From the NCBI GenBank assembly GCA_032622095.1, contig CP136069.1:9254036-9318035 (forward strand): DNA of 64,000 nucleotides. Direction: 5' to 3'. This stretch comes from Siphonodentalium dalli. Lineage: Eukaryota > Mollusca > Scaphopoda > Gadilida > Siphonodentaliidae. The notes under the pieces are model-generated. The model had not been told where the DNA came from. It made no database searches and saw nothing but the letters and a program-made list of their open reading frames with translations. Positions 45,186 to 56,208 of the stretch are shown here, piece by piece (within the stretch, counting starts at the first letter, position 1; each line of letters begins with the position of its first letter). The position numbers and the translations under genes were made by a program.

Positions 45186-45790
45186 AGATAATTGGTTTTT
45201 TTTTGGGACGCGTTAAAGTTGTACTGCGACCCCGAGTCCGGTAAAATTTGTAGTTGGAATGTCCAAGTTCGTGATAGTTCTACTGACTATGCCGATGATT
45301 TGAGAAGCTTTATTGTTTTAGGACATTGTAGGAAGGCTAATCTGGCCATGTCAAATTGAGCTATAGCGATGGGATATCTCGCAGGACAACACATTTCGGG
45401 TTTTCGTGGGGTATGTATTCGCTGGATGTCTAATTATAGTTGCAGTGTGTATAACTATTATGACCGCGTTAATTGCGTTCGATGTTTAGGTACGAACAAT
45501 GGCTGGGCCATGCAAACTTGAAGATTTTATGGCGGGAACACAATTTTTGATCTGCATTTAGAAGCTTTCTGTTTGGCGAATGAAAATCCTGCAGCAATAA
45601 GCCGTAGTTTGTTGTAATAATTTGAAGGATTAGTTGTTTTAACGGAATTCTGAGGCGGTGCATTAATGTAACCAATATATTTTATATTATAATTTATATT
45701 TATGGCTAATAATATGACCTTGGTGGCGTTACCATTTCTGACTATGGTTTTCTTGTCTCTTATTGTGGACACAAATATATAACTAATACT
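45186..45790. repeat. Dispersed repeat family R, long copy
   Basis: Blocks match 13950-14030 (GACGCGTTAAAGTTGTA, CGACCCCGAG, GGAATGTCCAAGTTC) and 17640-18000 (ATTTGAGAAGCTTTATTG, GACAACACATTTCG, GCATTTAGAAGC, GAGGCGGT, GTAACCAATATATTTTATAT), partly in a different order. It is non-coding. Confidence 0.8.
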
Positions 45791-45824
45791 ACGGTGAGCA
45801 GAGCATTTCTCTCTATTAGATTAT

Positions 45825-46660
45825 TATAGGTTACTGTAAGCACATTATTCTCCATAGGCGAGAGTGTTAATGTCCGGTGTTGTGCTCGATCCCTGTGAAT
45901 GCTGGAACTTTCCAACCTAGTCAATTATGACACCTCGGACCCAATATGACCCACACAAATTAATAGGTCCGTGTGCCGTTTCCGTCTTTAAGGGTACGTT
46001 CATACACTGGCAAATTTGCACGTTATGGTTTGCAGGCATTTTGTCGTAGAAAACGATTTGGTGCCAGAATATGAATGGAAAGAAGAACATAAAGTGCATC
46101 TCTACCACAGCTAACTACATGCGAAGTATCATCTCTGTAGATCCACCTGTATCGACGCTACCGTGTAATTATATCGCAAGAATAAATCATACAGGTATTT
46201 TAAGGCAAATTCCAGTAGCACCGCTACAAGTGGAACCACATAAATTTTAATTCTCACGCCTTTCGCTTCGGTAAAGATGCATGTTATGTGCATGTTTCCG
46301 TTCATATTCTGGCACCATGTGGTTTTCTATGATGAATTGCCAGCAAAAACATACCGTGCAAACTTGCCAGCGTAAGAACGTACCTTAAATGTACCGCTTT
46401 TAATACTACACTAATTCCGCACAAAAAATAATCACCAAATTTTGAAATATACCCCCATTAAATGCCAGGTTAATTATTTCACCCACTCTGGGTCAATATT
46501 CATATATGTATAATATTTCCATGGTGGCTTTGATTTTTCTCTTTTCTTATTATTAATGTTATCCCAATCATAATCAACCATTCAGCTGCCAGATATGATT
46601 TAATGCTGACTTGAGTGTTTGTATATTTGGTGTACTATAACCTATAGTGATCACTGGACA
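45825..46660. repeat. Dispersed repeat family T, copy carrying an insertion
   Basis: Sequence on both sides of the 45992-46384 insertion matches 47510-47905 continuously: ATTATTCTCCATAGGCGA, TGTGAATGCTGGAAC, AATTAATAGGTCC, GTGCCGTTTCCGTCTTTAA, then ATGTA.CGCTTTT, AAATGCCAGGTTAATTATTT and ATAATATTTCCATGGTGG. T is a working name. Confidence 0.9.
45992..46384. mobile_element. TTAA-flanked foldback MITE (393 bp) with matching empty site
   Basis: It begins GGGTACGTTCATACACTGGC and ends GCCAGCGTAAGAACGTACC, flanked by TTAA on each side (45988-45991, 46385-46388). The arms of about 115 bp match inside as well (TTGGTGCCAGAATATGAA against TTCATATTCTGGCACCA). The paralogous repeat at 47679-47682 has a single uninterrupted TTAA at the same point. 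TTAA duplication is typical of piggyBac- and Kolobok-type transposases. No transposase is present. Confidence 0.92.
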
Positions 46661-47505
46661 TATAATAAGGTCGCCCATATGATACTAAATTGCGGCCATT
46701 TATATACCGACTTCAAACTAAATAACCTTGATTCGAAAAATGTCTGTGTTCTTACTTTATAAACCCTCTTCTGCCGCCACCCATATCTGAATGTGCAAAT
46801 TTTTTTTATCTTGACTTGAGTGTGATTTTTTGTTTATTGAAGCTGCATTCTGGCAAAGTAAACAAAGACGACGTACATACATGTAGTCAATCTGATAGCT
46901 TGTAAATATCACTTCCAGAAAATATGCCATACGATTCACCATGCGAATTGGGCGCACTTGGGGTTAACATTGGGCGCACCTACCAACATTTCGAAAAACA
47001 TCGACAGAAAACCCAAATTGGCCCGTCACAGGAACGCATTTATTGGCGGAAATCTAAGAGCGTTCGATCGCCAATCCATTTCTGAAAATATCCAGGGTTG
47101 GCGTTTTTGTCAACCTGTCATCTTAAAGGGGCAATTCGACTTCGTTTGACCAGATACTGGACCGATGTTGCATCATGTGTTAGAGTGTAACAAAGATTTA
47201 CTCCGACGTCGTGCTCAATCCCGACAAATTCGCCTTTGCGTTGATCTGGGATGTCCGACGCCCTAAATTGTGGTATCATATTCATTGAAGGGGCATTCAT
47301 GGGCCGCAAAATGACAATTTTCTGTTTTACAACGAGAAGCAGAAATGGTATTGGAGGGGTTAAATTTGTATTTAATTGGACGACTCCTGTGTTAAATAAT
47401 CTGCCGTGTCGCGTGCTTCAAGCTCCCAATTTGCTTACTGAGGATAATGAGAACGGGACATGTTCCAGAGCAGAAATCTGAAGAGAAAAAAGACCATATC
47501 TTGCT
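46661..47505. other. Unassigned sequence
   Basis: Frames at 46757-47481 of 63-76 codons have no recognised domain. Confidence 0.35.
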
Positions 47506-47509
47506 ATAT

Positions 47510-47905
47510 ATAGGTTACAGTGCACCAATTATTCTCCATAGGCGATAGTGTTAATGTCCGGGGCTATGCTCGATACCTTGTGAATGCTGGAACATTCTAA
47601 CATAGTCAATTTTGAAGAATGACTCTTCGACCCAATATCACCCAAACAAATTAATAGGTCCTTGTGCCGTTTCCGTCTTTAAATGTAGCGCTTTTGATAC
47701 TACCCTAAAAATCCTCACCGAATTTTCAAACATACCCCAATTAAATGCCAGGTTAATTATTTCACTCACTCTTGATTTTTATTCATCTAGGTATAATATT
47801 TCCATGGTGGTTTGATTTTTTCTTTTCTTATAACAAATTTTATCCCAATCATAGTAAACCATTCAGTTGCCAGGTGAGATTTTATGCTGACTTGAGGGTG
47901 GGTGA
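47510..47905. repeat. Dispersed repeat family T, empty-site copy
   Basis: Paralogue of 45825-46660 without the 393-bp insertion; the target TTAA is at 47679-47682. Confidence 0.9.
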
Positions 47906-47964
47906 CAGTCCACCAAGGGGGTGTAATTTTTTATATTTGGTACACTATCTATATCTATATTTGC

Positions 47965-48003
47965 GAATGTCTGTCTGTCTCTCTGTCTGTCTGTCTGTCT
48001 GTG
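47965..48003. repeat. TCTG microsatellite
   Basis: About nine CTGT units with one CTCT interruption. Confidence 0.9.
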
Positions 48004-48039
48004 TTCTATAGAAATTCACAGGGGACCATCTAGATGATG

Positions 48040-49290
48040 CCAAAGGGGTCCACTAGGAGTAGCTTTTTACGAGAAAGATAATGGTCGGGGTTAGAATTTT
48101 CTAAAGTGACGCCGTTGTCAGGGGCAGAAAATGGGGAGGGGCAGAATTTTTTTTTTTCGGCGATTGCCACGAAACTTATATATAATCATCTCCATAATAT
48201 GAGGAATCCAATGGTGTGTTTTAAATATGGCAAAAGTCGCGCCGTTCGCGTCAGGGGTGCCCAGAAGGGGGAGGGGCAGATTTTTGTTCTGTCTCCGATT
48301 GCCACGAAACTTACATATAATCATCCCCATGATATTAAGAATCCAACGGTGTGGTTTAAATATGTCAAAAGTAGCGTCGTTTGAGTCAGCGTTGCACGAA
48401 AGGGGAGAGGAGCACCAAAATTGATAAAACTAATTTTAGCGCCCATTTCCACCAAATTGATATATATTCTTATTCATGATACAAGGAATCTAATTGTGCG
48501 ATTTAAGAACGCCAAATTGTTGTCCAAACGATGAGATATTGGGAGGGGTGGGCACTAAATTTGATAATAATTGGTTTAGTCGCCGATTGCCACAACACTT
48601 ATACAAAGGCATCCCCATGGTATGAGGAGTTTCATGGTGTGGCTTATATCTGTCAAATATGGCCTCATTCGAGTCAGGGGTGTATTGAAAGGGACAGGGG
48701 CACAAAATTGATGCACAATTATTTTGGCGCCAATTTCCACCAAAATGATACACGTTCTTATCCATGATACGAGGAATCTAATCGTGTGGTTTAAAGACGC
48801 GATAGTGGTGCTGTTTAGGTGATAGATGGGGGGAGGGAAGGTTTGGCACCAAATTTGATAAAAAAAAAAAAAATGTATATAAATTGTGTATAGAGACGCG
48901 GTACAATCGAGATGGCACCAAGGCGTTCTAAGAGGGGTAACTTTTAACAAGGAAGATAATGGTGCGGGTTTAAATTTAAATTTAAATGGTGCTGTTGGTG
49001 TCAGGGGAAGAAAAGGGGGAGGTCGGCAAAATAAAAAAAAATAAGATGAATTAGTTTTGTCGCCGGGTTGAGAGATGTGGGTTCATAACTATTCTCATAA
49101 TTTGTTTAATTGCGTATTGGCACCAACATATATATAATCATCGCCAGTATATCATGCATCCATGAGTCTAATGGGCGTGGTTTAAATATGTCAAAAGAGG
49201 CAAAAGCTGATACAAATATATTTGGCACTAATTTCCAACAAATTCATACATGTTTTTATCTAATGATATACTATGAATTAAATCACATTT
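48040..49290. repeat. Degenerate tandem repeat of about 125 bp
   Basis: Roughly eight diverged units share the phrases CCGATTGCCACGAAACTTA, TATAATCATC.CCAT, ATGAGGAATCCAA.GGTGTG, TTTAAATATG.CAAAAG and GTCAGGGGTG. Units alternate between 'CCGATTGCCAC' and 'GCCAATTTCCACCAAA' types, so a two-unit higher-order structure is likely. Frames on both strands here are repeat products. Confidence 0.8.
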
Positions 49291-50590
49291 GATGTCACGG
49301 ATGGTGAGCGGATATGCACTATCATAGATAAGTTTGCAATTCGCCGATATCCACATATAAATTATATATAGTCACCCAGGCCATCTCCATATAATTTTAA
49401 GGAGATTTGGGCGTTCACATTTCACAATCCCGACAAATGGAAACCCACTTATAAGTCACTTGAACAATTATATCTTCTTAACTGTCATATTTATATGGGG
49501 ATGACAATCAGGACATTCACACAATGAGCTAGCAAAAAGATATACATAGAATAAGCATTATACGTATATTTATCATTTTATTGAAGAGATACATATATTC
49601 GTGCAAATTGAGAGACCTCGAACCGTCAGAGGTTTGCAACTTTGCATATATATTATAACAAATTTGAGTCTGTTCCATTCAATAAAGTTTCCACAAAAAA
49701 AGTTACAATTTGTCAGGAGACATGGAAGGCCTGTTCAGTGGTCAAAGTGTGCAGTCATATATAGTTTCTTCTGATATACAATAAAATGCAGTTAGTAGCA
49801 CATGACTTTTCAGGATCCTCCCAATACTGACATCTGACAAGGGGTTTAGAACAGACTCATCAACTGACATAAACGACTCCATGAGCACCTGGACATTTCT
49901 TTGAAACATCTGTATCTTCATGGAGATATGATAGCCAGGTATCCTCGAGATCTTAGTCCAACCCACTAGATTGATTGATACATCTCAATATGTAAAACCC
50001 AATTGTCATCTTTTATTTATGAGAACTAATGTCTTTATGATGTCCATGTGTCATATTATAACGTCGGGCGTATATACGCAGTTGTAAATAAATGAATACT
50101 TCATTATTCGTGGAACGGATTAATCGCGATAAACAGAATGACAATTGACAAGTTGGGCCACTACTTATATTCCATGACTGTAATAATCATGTTTTGTGAT
50201 GCTATATGAAAATACAATTTATGAGAAAACGTATAACACTTTAAGCAAGAGTGTTCTCTATTCCCAACAAATATCCACAGCATACAGATGGTTTCACATC
50301 GCATTAACCTGGGGAACGCCGGGTAACCCTGCTAGTAACCTATATAATTATACGTGTCATAGACTAGTCTATTATCAGGGGGAAGTCATACATTCTGAAA
50401 TTCAATTTACTCCCTTTCTTTGATCAAACAATAGCAGGGCTGCACATGTCGCCTGGTGAAAACCCCCATATGACATACCAACTTGTGTGGGCATGCCTAT
50501 GACATATGGCTGAGAAACTCGGCCAGACGGTCAAAAAATCAACATTTTCAGATGTGGTGAACATCCTTACCAAATTTCATTAACATCTGA
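49291..50590. other. Unassigned sequence
   Basis: Frames of 74-75 codons at 49742-49966 (minus) and 50196-50423 (plus) show no recognised domain. Confidence 0.35.
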
Positions 50591-50595
50591 CAAGC

Positions 50596-50665
50596 TACAG
50601 TAATGCTCTAATTAATCGACCTCTAAACCACAGCAGAATTATGGGTAACGTTTCAGGATTTAGTC
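50596..50665. repeat. Degenerate half of the mariner-type palindromic MITE
   Basis: TACAGTAATG, then AACCACAGCAGAATTATGGG and TTTCAGGATTT, matches one arm and the centre of the MITE copies at 10089-10567. Confidence 0.65.
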
Positions 50666-50765
50666 GGAAATATGGCTTGTTGCCATTCTCGGACTGACAA
50701 AACAAAACAAACATTTCTAGATAAACAAAGATGAATAACTCTCGAACGTAATATCGGAACAAAAC

Positions 50766-50870
50766 GATTGAATTCTCCATTGAACGTCATCACAGCAGAG
50801 AACATCCAAACTAAACGATTGAATTCTCCATTGAGTGTCATCATAGCAGAGAACATCCAAACTAAATTTC
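50766..50870. repeat. 51-bp tandem repeat, about two copies
   Basis: GATTGAATTCTCCATTGA, GTCATCA.AGCAGAGAACAT and CCAAACTAAA repeat head to tail. Confidence 0.9.
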
Positions 50871-50965
50871 ATTGAGGTAAATATTGTTAGGCTAATTGTT
50901 AGTCATAAATGTGGTTCAAATTTGCCAAATTTCACTGTTGTCGTTCGAGTCAGGGTGGTGTGTGT

Positions 50966-51022
<57 letters not shown>

Positions 51023-51150
51023 AGTGAGAGAGAGAGGGGAGGGGATGTGGGAGAGGGGGAAGAGGGGAAGAGGGGGGAGTGGGAAGAGGGGAGAGGGGGA
51101 GAGAGAGAGAGAAAAAAAGAGGGGGAGAGGGGAGAGGGAGAGAGAGAGAA
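50966..51150. repeat. GA-rich microsatellite
   Basis: (GA)n followed by GGGGA-rich purine sequence for about 185 bp. Frames of 96-132 codons across it are low-complexity (Arg-Glu or Leu-Ser-Pro) artefacts. Confidence 0.95.
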
Positions 51151-51895
51151 ACAAAAACACGTGTGTGATGTGCGTGATTCGACGCGAAAATGTGTTTTCC
51201 CATAGTAATATGTAAACTCGGTCGTCGCCAATGCTTCCAAAATTCATATAAGTAATGAAAATGTGCACGTATGGTTGTCAGAATACTGTTTTTCAAGGAA
51301 TTCAACCAGGGCATTCTGTCACGATTTTCGAACTATCGGATAAAATTGCTCCAAACTCGCGAACTACTCGTAAATCAATTATTTCAACAATGCCTGATAG
51401 CTGGGAAGAGAATTTCCTTATCAGAAAGCAATTAAAACTCGATCAAAAAATCGGCGGAATATCGTCTCGAATGACGATGGCGGTGTTATTGGAATTGCTA
51501 GAGAAATTGGAACGATAGTGGAACGAACATGGAGCATTGAAGAACAGGGGTTTATCGTCGTTCGCCTGCGTCGTTCGTCGTCGTTCGTCTCTGCTGAAAG
51601 GTTACAAAAAGGAGTCACAAGTCAATTGCAGAAGCAGCCGTTTCAATAGAGTTCTTCCGCTTACAGAGTATAACGTCGAAAAGTCGGAAAATCGATAGAG
51701 TTATCCCTCTCTTCCCAGATCGATGTTCGTCGGCATGACAGGAAAAGGAACCAATTGCGGGTGAACATCACACACATATATCACTGGTTAACCTTTTCAC
51801 GACGAGAGCCGCGCTGGTGAAGCATAACGATCCTGTGCCAGTATATATATTAACCCTTCCATGACTGGAGCTTACTGAAATTTTGCGCAAACTCT
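51151..51895. other. Unassigned sequence
   Basis: An 87-codon plus-strand frame (51255-51518) begins with a good ATG but has no domain I recognise. It is possible but unsupported as a gene. Confidence 0.3.
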
Positions 51896-51901
51896 GTGCC
51901 A

Positions 51902-51966
51902 AATGCATTCGTTGATATATGCAAGTCTCCCATAGGAGCATCGCGTATATAAGAGAATACACTGGC
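51902..51966. repeat. Hairpin family H, diverged copy
   Basis: AATGCATTCGTTGATATATG and its inverse around AGTCTCCCATAGGAGCAT. It is preceded by the leader GAGCCGCGCTGGTGAAGCAT, as in the copies at 33.9 and 34.2 kb. Confidence 0.75.
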
Positions 51967-52160
51967 TTACAAGGTCGAGATAAATATTATTATAGGCCAA
52001 TTTATTCTTTTATTTATAAATATGTTTTACAACACACTGCACAACACGGAAATTGCGCGACTATATATACAAGGAGAAGGCGATCACGTTGGAATGACAA
52101 CTGACTGAACCACTCAACAAAGTCATTCGCCTTTAACCCTTTACCCAACAGAAGGGCCCT

Positions 52161-52232
52161 GTGCCAATGCATTCTCTTATATATGCGAGTCGACCATAGG
52201 TCGCCTCGCATATATAAGAGAATGCATTGGCT
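52161..52232. repeat. Hairpin family H, near-perfect copy
   Basis: GTGCCAATGCATTCTCTTAT and its inverse around GTCGACCATAGGTCGCC. Confidence 0.9.
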
Positions 52233-52310
52233 TAACACATTAAAAATTATAAAATTGTTAAAGAATGTAAGAAAAAATGGTAAAAAGTGTTAAAAAAAGA
52301 TTTGTTTTAG

Positions 52311-52386
52311 GCCAATGCATTCTCTTATATATGCGAGGCGACCTATGGTCGACTCGCATATATAAGAGAATGCATTGCACAGGGCA
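52311..52386. repeat. Hairpin family H, near-perfect copy
   Basis: GCCAATGCATTCTCTTATAT and its inverse around GGCGACCTATGGTCGAC. This copy is in effect the inverse of the one at 52161-52232. It lies 43 bp before the target duplication of the L1/Tx1-like insertion. Confidence 0.9.
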
Positions 52387-52439
52387 TAACTGTAACTATC
52401 ACAATGTGGTCAAGGAGCCGGTTCCAATGATATCCATAT

Positions 52440-53825
52440 TTGGATGTGAAACGACTGATTGAGACATGGAAACACCGATTACTGACACCTATTGGTCGAA
52501 AAACTGTAATAAAATCACTTATACTCCCAAAATTAACACACCTTTTCGTGTCACTTCCAAATCCCGATAAAACATTTATGAAAAAATTGGACACTATGCT
52601 CTATAATTATCTATGGAATTCAAAACGTGATCGAGTGAAACGCAAAGTTGTATGCCAAGATTACAAAAACGGTGGCTTGAAAATGGTTAATGTCAATAAT
52701 TTTATGCTGTCAATGAAAATAACTTGGGTGAGACGCCTCATAACAAAGAGCGCCAAGTGGATGCCCCTCACAGATATTCCATTATGCGAAGACCCCATGT
52801 TCCTTACATATGAGCATGGCTATTTAGAGAAACAGGCAAAGAAATTCACAAATCCATTCTGGCATGACGTTTTGTTATCATTTGTCAAATTTTTACAACA
52901 AAATGTGAACAATTGCAATATATCCACATGTACGCTGTGGAATAATTCAAATATAAAACAATATGGAAAGGTAATAAACTTCACTTCTTGGCGCGAAAAA
53001 GGGATTATGTATATAAATGATATGCTAGATAGTAAAGGTTCTTTTCTTTCACAAGAAGCCACACATAAGACATTTAATATACGCACAGACTTCATCACTG
53101 TAAACACTATACAGCAGCAAATAAAATCAACAGCAAAAAAGCTTGGCCAACAGATAACTCGAGTTTCTTACCCCATTCTACCCACTAACTTCATCACTTT
53201 GCTTAAAAATTCGCGGGGAGGACAAGATTTTTACAAAACTTTGAACGATTCTCAAATTATGACTAAAGCGCGCACAAAATGGCAATCACAGTTTCCTGAT
53301 ATGGGAAGTACATTATTTACATATGATAAACTACCCTTTCTCACGACGCCTGACACCAAGCTACAATGGCTACAATTCCGAATAAATTCTAGAATATTAT
53401 CAACTAATAACTTTCTACACATTTCTAATATAAGACAAGATGGCAAATGTGATAGGTGTAAAAGTGAAAAGGAAGATATCAACCACATTTTTTGGGATTG
53501 TTGTCATGTGCAGACATTTATTAGAGATATCTGTAATTGGGGTAAAAATAATGATATAAATCTTTATCCCACAAATATGACGATGATTCTTGGCACACCA
53601 CCCATTAGTAAAAACTATACTACAAACTTGCTCTGGCTCCTAATTAAACAATATATATATCGGTCTAAATTTAACCCAATCACTTTGTCTGTTAATGTTT
53701 TCCTCAAAGAGTTGGCATATAGATACGATTGCGAAAAATATACAGCACGATGTCAATCGAAACTTTCAGAATTCTTGAAAAACTGGTTCCTTATAGAAAA
53801 AGCTTTAAACAAACAGGCGACTTAA
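52440..53825 (+). pseudogene. L1/Tx1-like ORF2 C-terminal region, uninterrupted frame
   Basis: A 461-codon open frame without an ATG at its start. It opens inside ORF2 with VKRLIETWKHRLLTPIGRKT, VIKSLILPKLTHLF and LYNYLWNSKRDRVKRKVV, then KNGGLKMVNVNNF. These are the blocks that follow the RT in L1/Tx1-clade elements (W...LT..GR, IKS..LP, W......K, GG). Near residues 336-354 is C-x2-C-x8-H-x4-C (CDRCKSEKEDINHIFWDC), the ORF2 C-terminal zinc-knuckle-like motif. The absence of stops shows young age, not function; the catalytic parts are missing by 5' truncation. Confidence 0.9.
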
Positions 53826-54204
53826 TAAAAATTTCGACAAAGTTACTTTAATATTTGAGACTCCTATCGATTATCACGCAGTCAGTTAAAACATATACTA
53901 TCTACCACCATCTCCACGATAGCCTCTATGTTGAGAGTTGTGTCCATCCGAAACATCCGACATATTTATAATACATTTACTATATATATACTAAGCATAT
54001 GCATATATTTATGTATTGTATAACTTTATACCACTGGTGTGCGAATGCTGTGAGCCAGGCGAGTGCGTGCAGTAAGAAAGAGATATGTGTGAACGCGAGG
54101 AATGCCATATCTGTATACACTTATCAATGCTATTGAACATTCTGTATTTGACATTCCTCAATGTGATTGTTTCTTCAATAAACATTTAAAAAAAAAAAAA
54201 AAAA
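52443..54204 (+). mobile_element. 5'-truncated L1/Tx1-like LINE with poly(A) and 14-bp target duplication
   Basis: The insertion carries the 3' part of ORF2 (to 53825), about 360 bp of 3' UTR and a terminal A run (54188-54204). Both sides carry the same 14 bases, GATATCCATATTTG (52429-52442 and 54205-54218), the hallmark of target-primed reverse transcription. The frame is uninterrupted for 461 codons, so it inserted recently relative to the other LINE in the window. It lacks endonuclease and RT core and cannot move itself. Confidence 0.93.
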
Positions 54205-54218
54205 GATATCCATATTTG

Positions 54219-54308
54219 TATGGTTCTATTGAGACAGACCGAAGATATTTTAGGCTGTTGAAGCTTTATTTGGCCGGTTTTGACCGGTTTGTTGGGTAAA
54301 GGGTTACA
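54219..54308. other. Resumed pre-insertion sequence
   Basis: After the second target duplication the sequence resumes (TATGGTTCTATTGAGACAGA). No feature seen. Confidence 0.5.
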
Positions 54309-55664
54309 TACGGTTGTAATAACAATATATGACATAAAATATGATTAAACTACTATAATTCATCACCATTTTGGAATGTCTGTGGCTCAGACGGTGCCTA
54401 CAGAGTAATAGAAAATAGCTGAAATCATAGAAACATTTCTCCCGTTTCCCTCCCCGAATGCAACATAATTCAAACTAAAATATAGATTCATTCCCTTTCC
54501 ACCGAAAGTAATACAGTCCAGACAAACACTTAAGCACAGAAAACACATCTGTACCTCAGCAAAATCATAAACATGTTGTTCAGTTTATTACACCGGATAA
54601 GTTGATAACACAATGTTTTGGACCTTCCTCTTTCAAATGGTATATAATATGGCATATATTTTATATAATCTGATCTGGTGGTTCATGGTATATAATATGG
54701 CATATATTTTATATAATGTGATCTGGGGGTTCATGGTATATAATATGGCATATATTTTATATAATGTGATCTGGGGGTTCATGGTATATAATATGGCATA
54801 TATTTTATATAATGTGATCTGGGGGTTCATGGCATATAATATGGCACATATTTTATATAATATGATCTGGGGGTTCATGGTATATAATATGGCATATATG
54901 TTATATAATGTGATCTGGGGGTTCATGGTATATAATATGGCATATATTTTATATAATGTGATCTGGGGGTTCATGGTATATAATATGGCATATATTTTAT
55001 ATAATGTGATCTGGGGGTTCATGGTATATAATATGGCATATATTTTATATAATGTGATATGGGGGTTCGTGGTATATAATATGGCATATATTTTATATAA
55101 TGTGATCTGGGGGTTCATGGTATATAATATGGCATATATTTTATATAATGTGATCTGGGGGTTCGTGGTATATAATATGGCATATATTTTATATAATGTG
55201 ATCTGGGGGTTCATGGTATATAATATGGCATATATTTTATATAATGTGATCTGGGGGTTCATGGTATATAATATGGCATATATTTTATATAATGTGATCT
55301 GGGGTTTCATGGTATATAATATGGCATATATTTTATATAATGTGATCTGGGGGTTCATGGTATATAATATGGCATATATTTTATATAATGTGATCTGGGG
55401 GTTCATGGTATATAATATGGCATATATTTTATATAATGTGATATGGGGGTTCGTGGTATATAATATGGCATATATTTTATATAATGTGATCTGGGGGTTC
55501 ATGGTATATAATATGGCATATATTTTATATAATGTGATCTGGGGGTTCATGTTATATAATATGGCATATATTTTATATAATGTGATCTGGGGGTTCATGG
55601 TATATAATATGGCATATATTTTATATAATGTAATCTGGGGGTTCGAAAATTAAGTGGGCCTTTA
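54309..55664. repeat. Dispersed element S, amplified copy
   Basis: Inverse-orientation relative of 36388-36812. The left flank 54309-54636 and right flank 55645-55664 match that copy, and the single 48-bp unit there is replaced here by 21 units. Confidence 0.85.
54637..55644. repeat. 48-bp satellite, 21 copies (1008 bp)
   Basis: Units of ATGGTATATAATATGGCATA, TATTTTATATAATGTGATCT, GGGGGTTC repeat with rare substitutions and no length change: 1008 bp is exactly 21 x 48. Because 48 is a multiple of three and the unit has no stop in some frames, long open frames appear on both strands (346 and 321 codons). They are repeat products. Confidence 0.97.
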
Positions 55665-56208
55665 AAGACAAGCTAGTCAAAGATAATCGAGGTTAATTAA
55701 ACATCTAGTAATAATAATATTCCCATCTTTCCTTACATATCCCACGATTGTTTACGTTGTCTTGTTTTCACCTCGGTTTTCAGTGTGAATACCCCATTAA
55801 TTAAACTGGGGTTTTTTGTTTTGTGATACCCATAATTTATTAGCAGGGGAATGCTCGTATCCCGGCCCTACAGTAGAGGCACCCCTGTCTTGGACTTCAG
55901 TGGTGGAAACTTCACTAATGATGCCCAGAGCAGTCAAACTTGCGGCAGTTTTCGAATGTCAGGATAAGAGCAACAAAAGCATAGAATATAAGTCTAGACT
56001 ACCTTGGATTAACCGATCTTTATATTATTCCTGTTTAAAAAGAAACTAATAAATTAAACGCTCTTTATTAAGGGAGTGGTATATTCTCCCGAAATTAATA
56101 AACAAGGTGTCATAACTCATGTGAAAAACCGTCGGGCGGACTGCAAACACGAACCCAACCCGCACCGGACCGGTAAAATGGGTCACAAACCTGTTTCTCT
56201 TTAAAATA
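55665..56208. other. Unassigned sequence
   Basis: A 77-codon frame (55816-56049) is not recognisable. Confidence 0.35.

Noticed and set aside
50903..51314. Arg-Glu-rich and Leu-Ser-Pro-rich frames of about 100-132 codons
   Set aside because: Translations of a GA-rich simple repeat.
51255..51518. 87-codon frame with an ATG
   Set aside because: No recognised domain, splice sites or neighbours support it; frames of this length are expected by chance here.
54613..55653. 346-codon plus-strand and 321-codon minus-strand open frames
   Set aside because: Both run through the 21-copy 48-bp satellite. The period is divisible by three and the unit lacks stops in those frames. The translated repeat has no codon bias or domain, so it is not treated as a gene.
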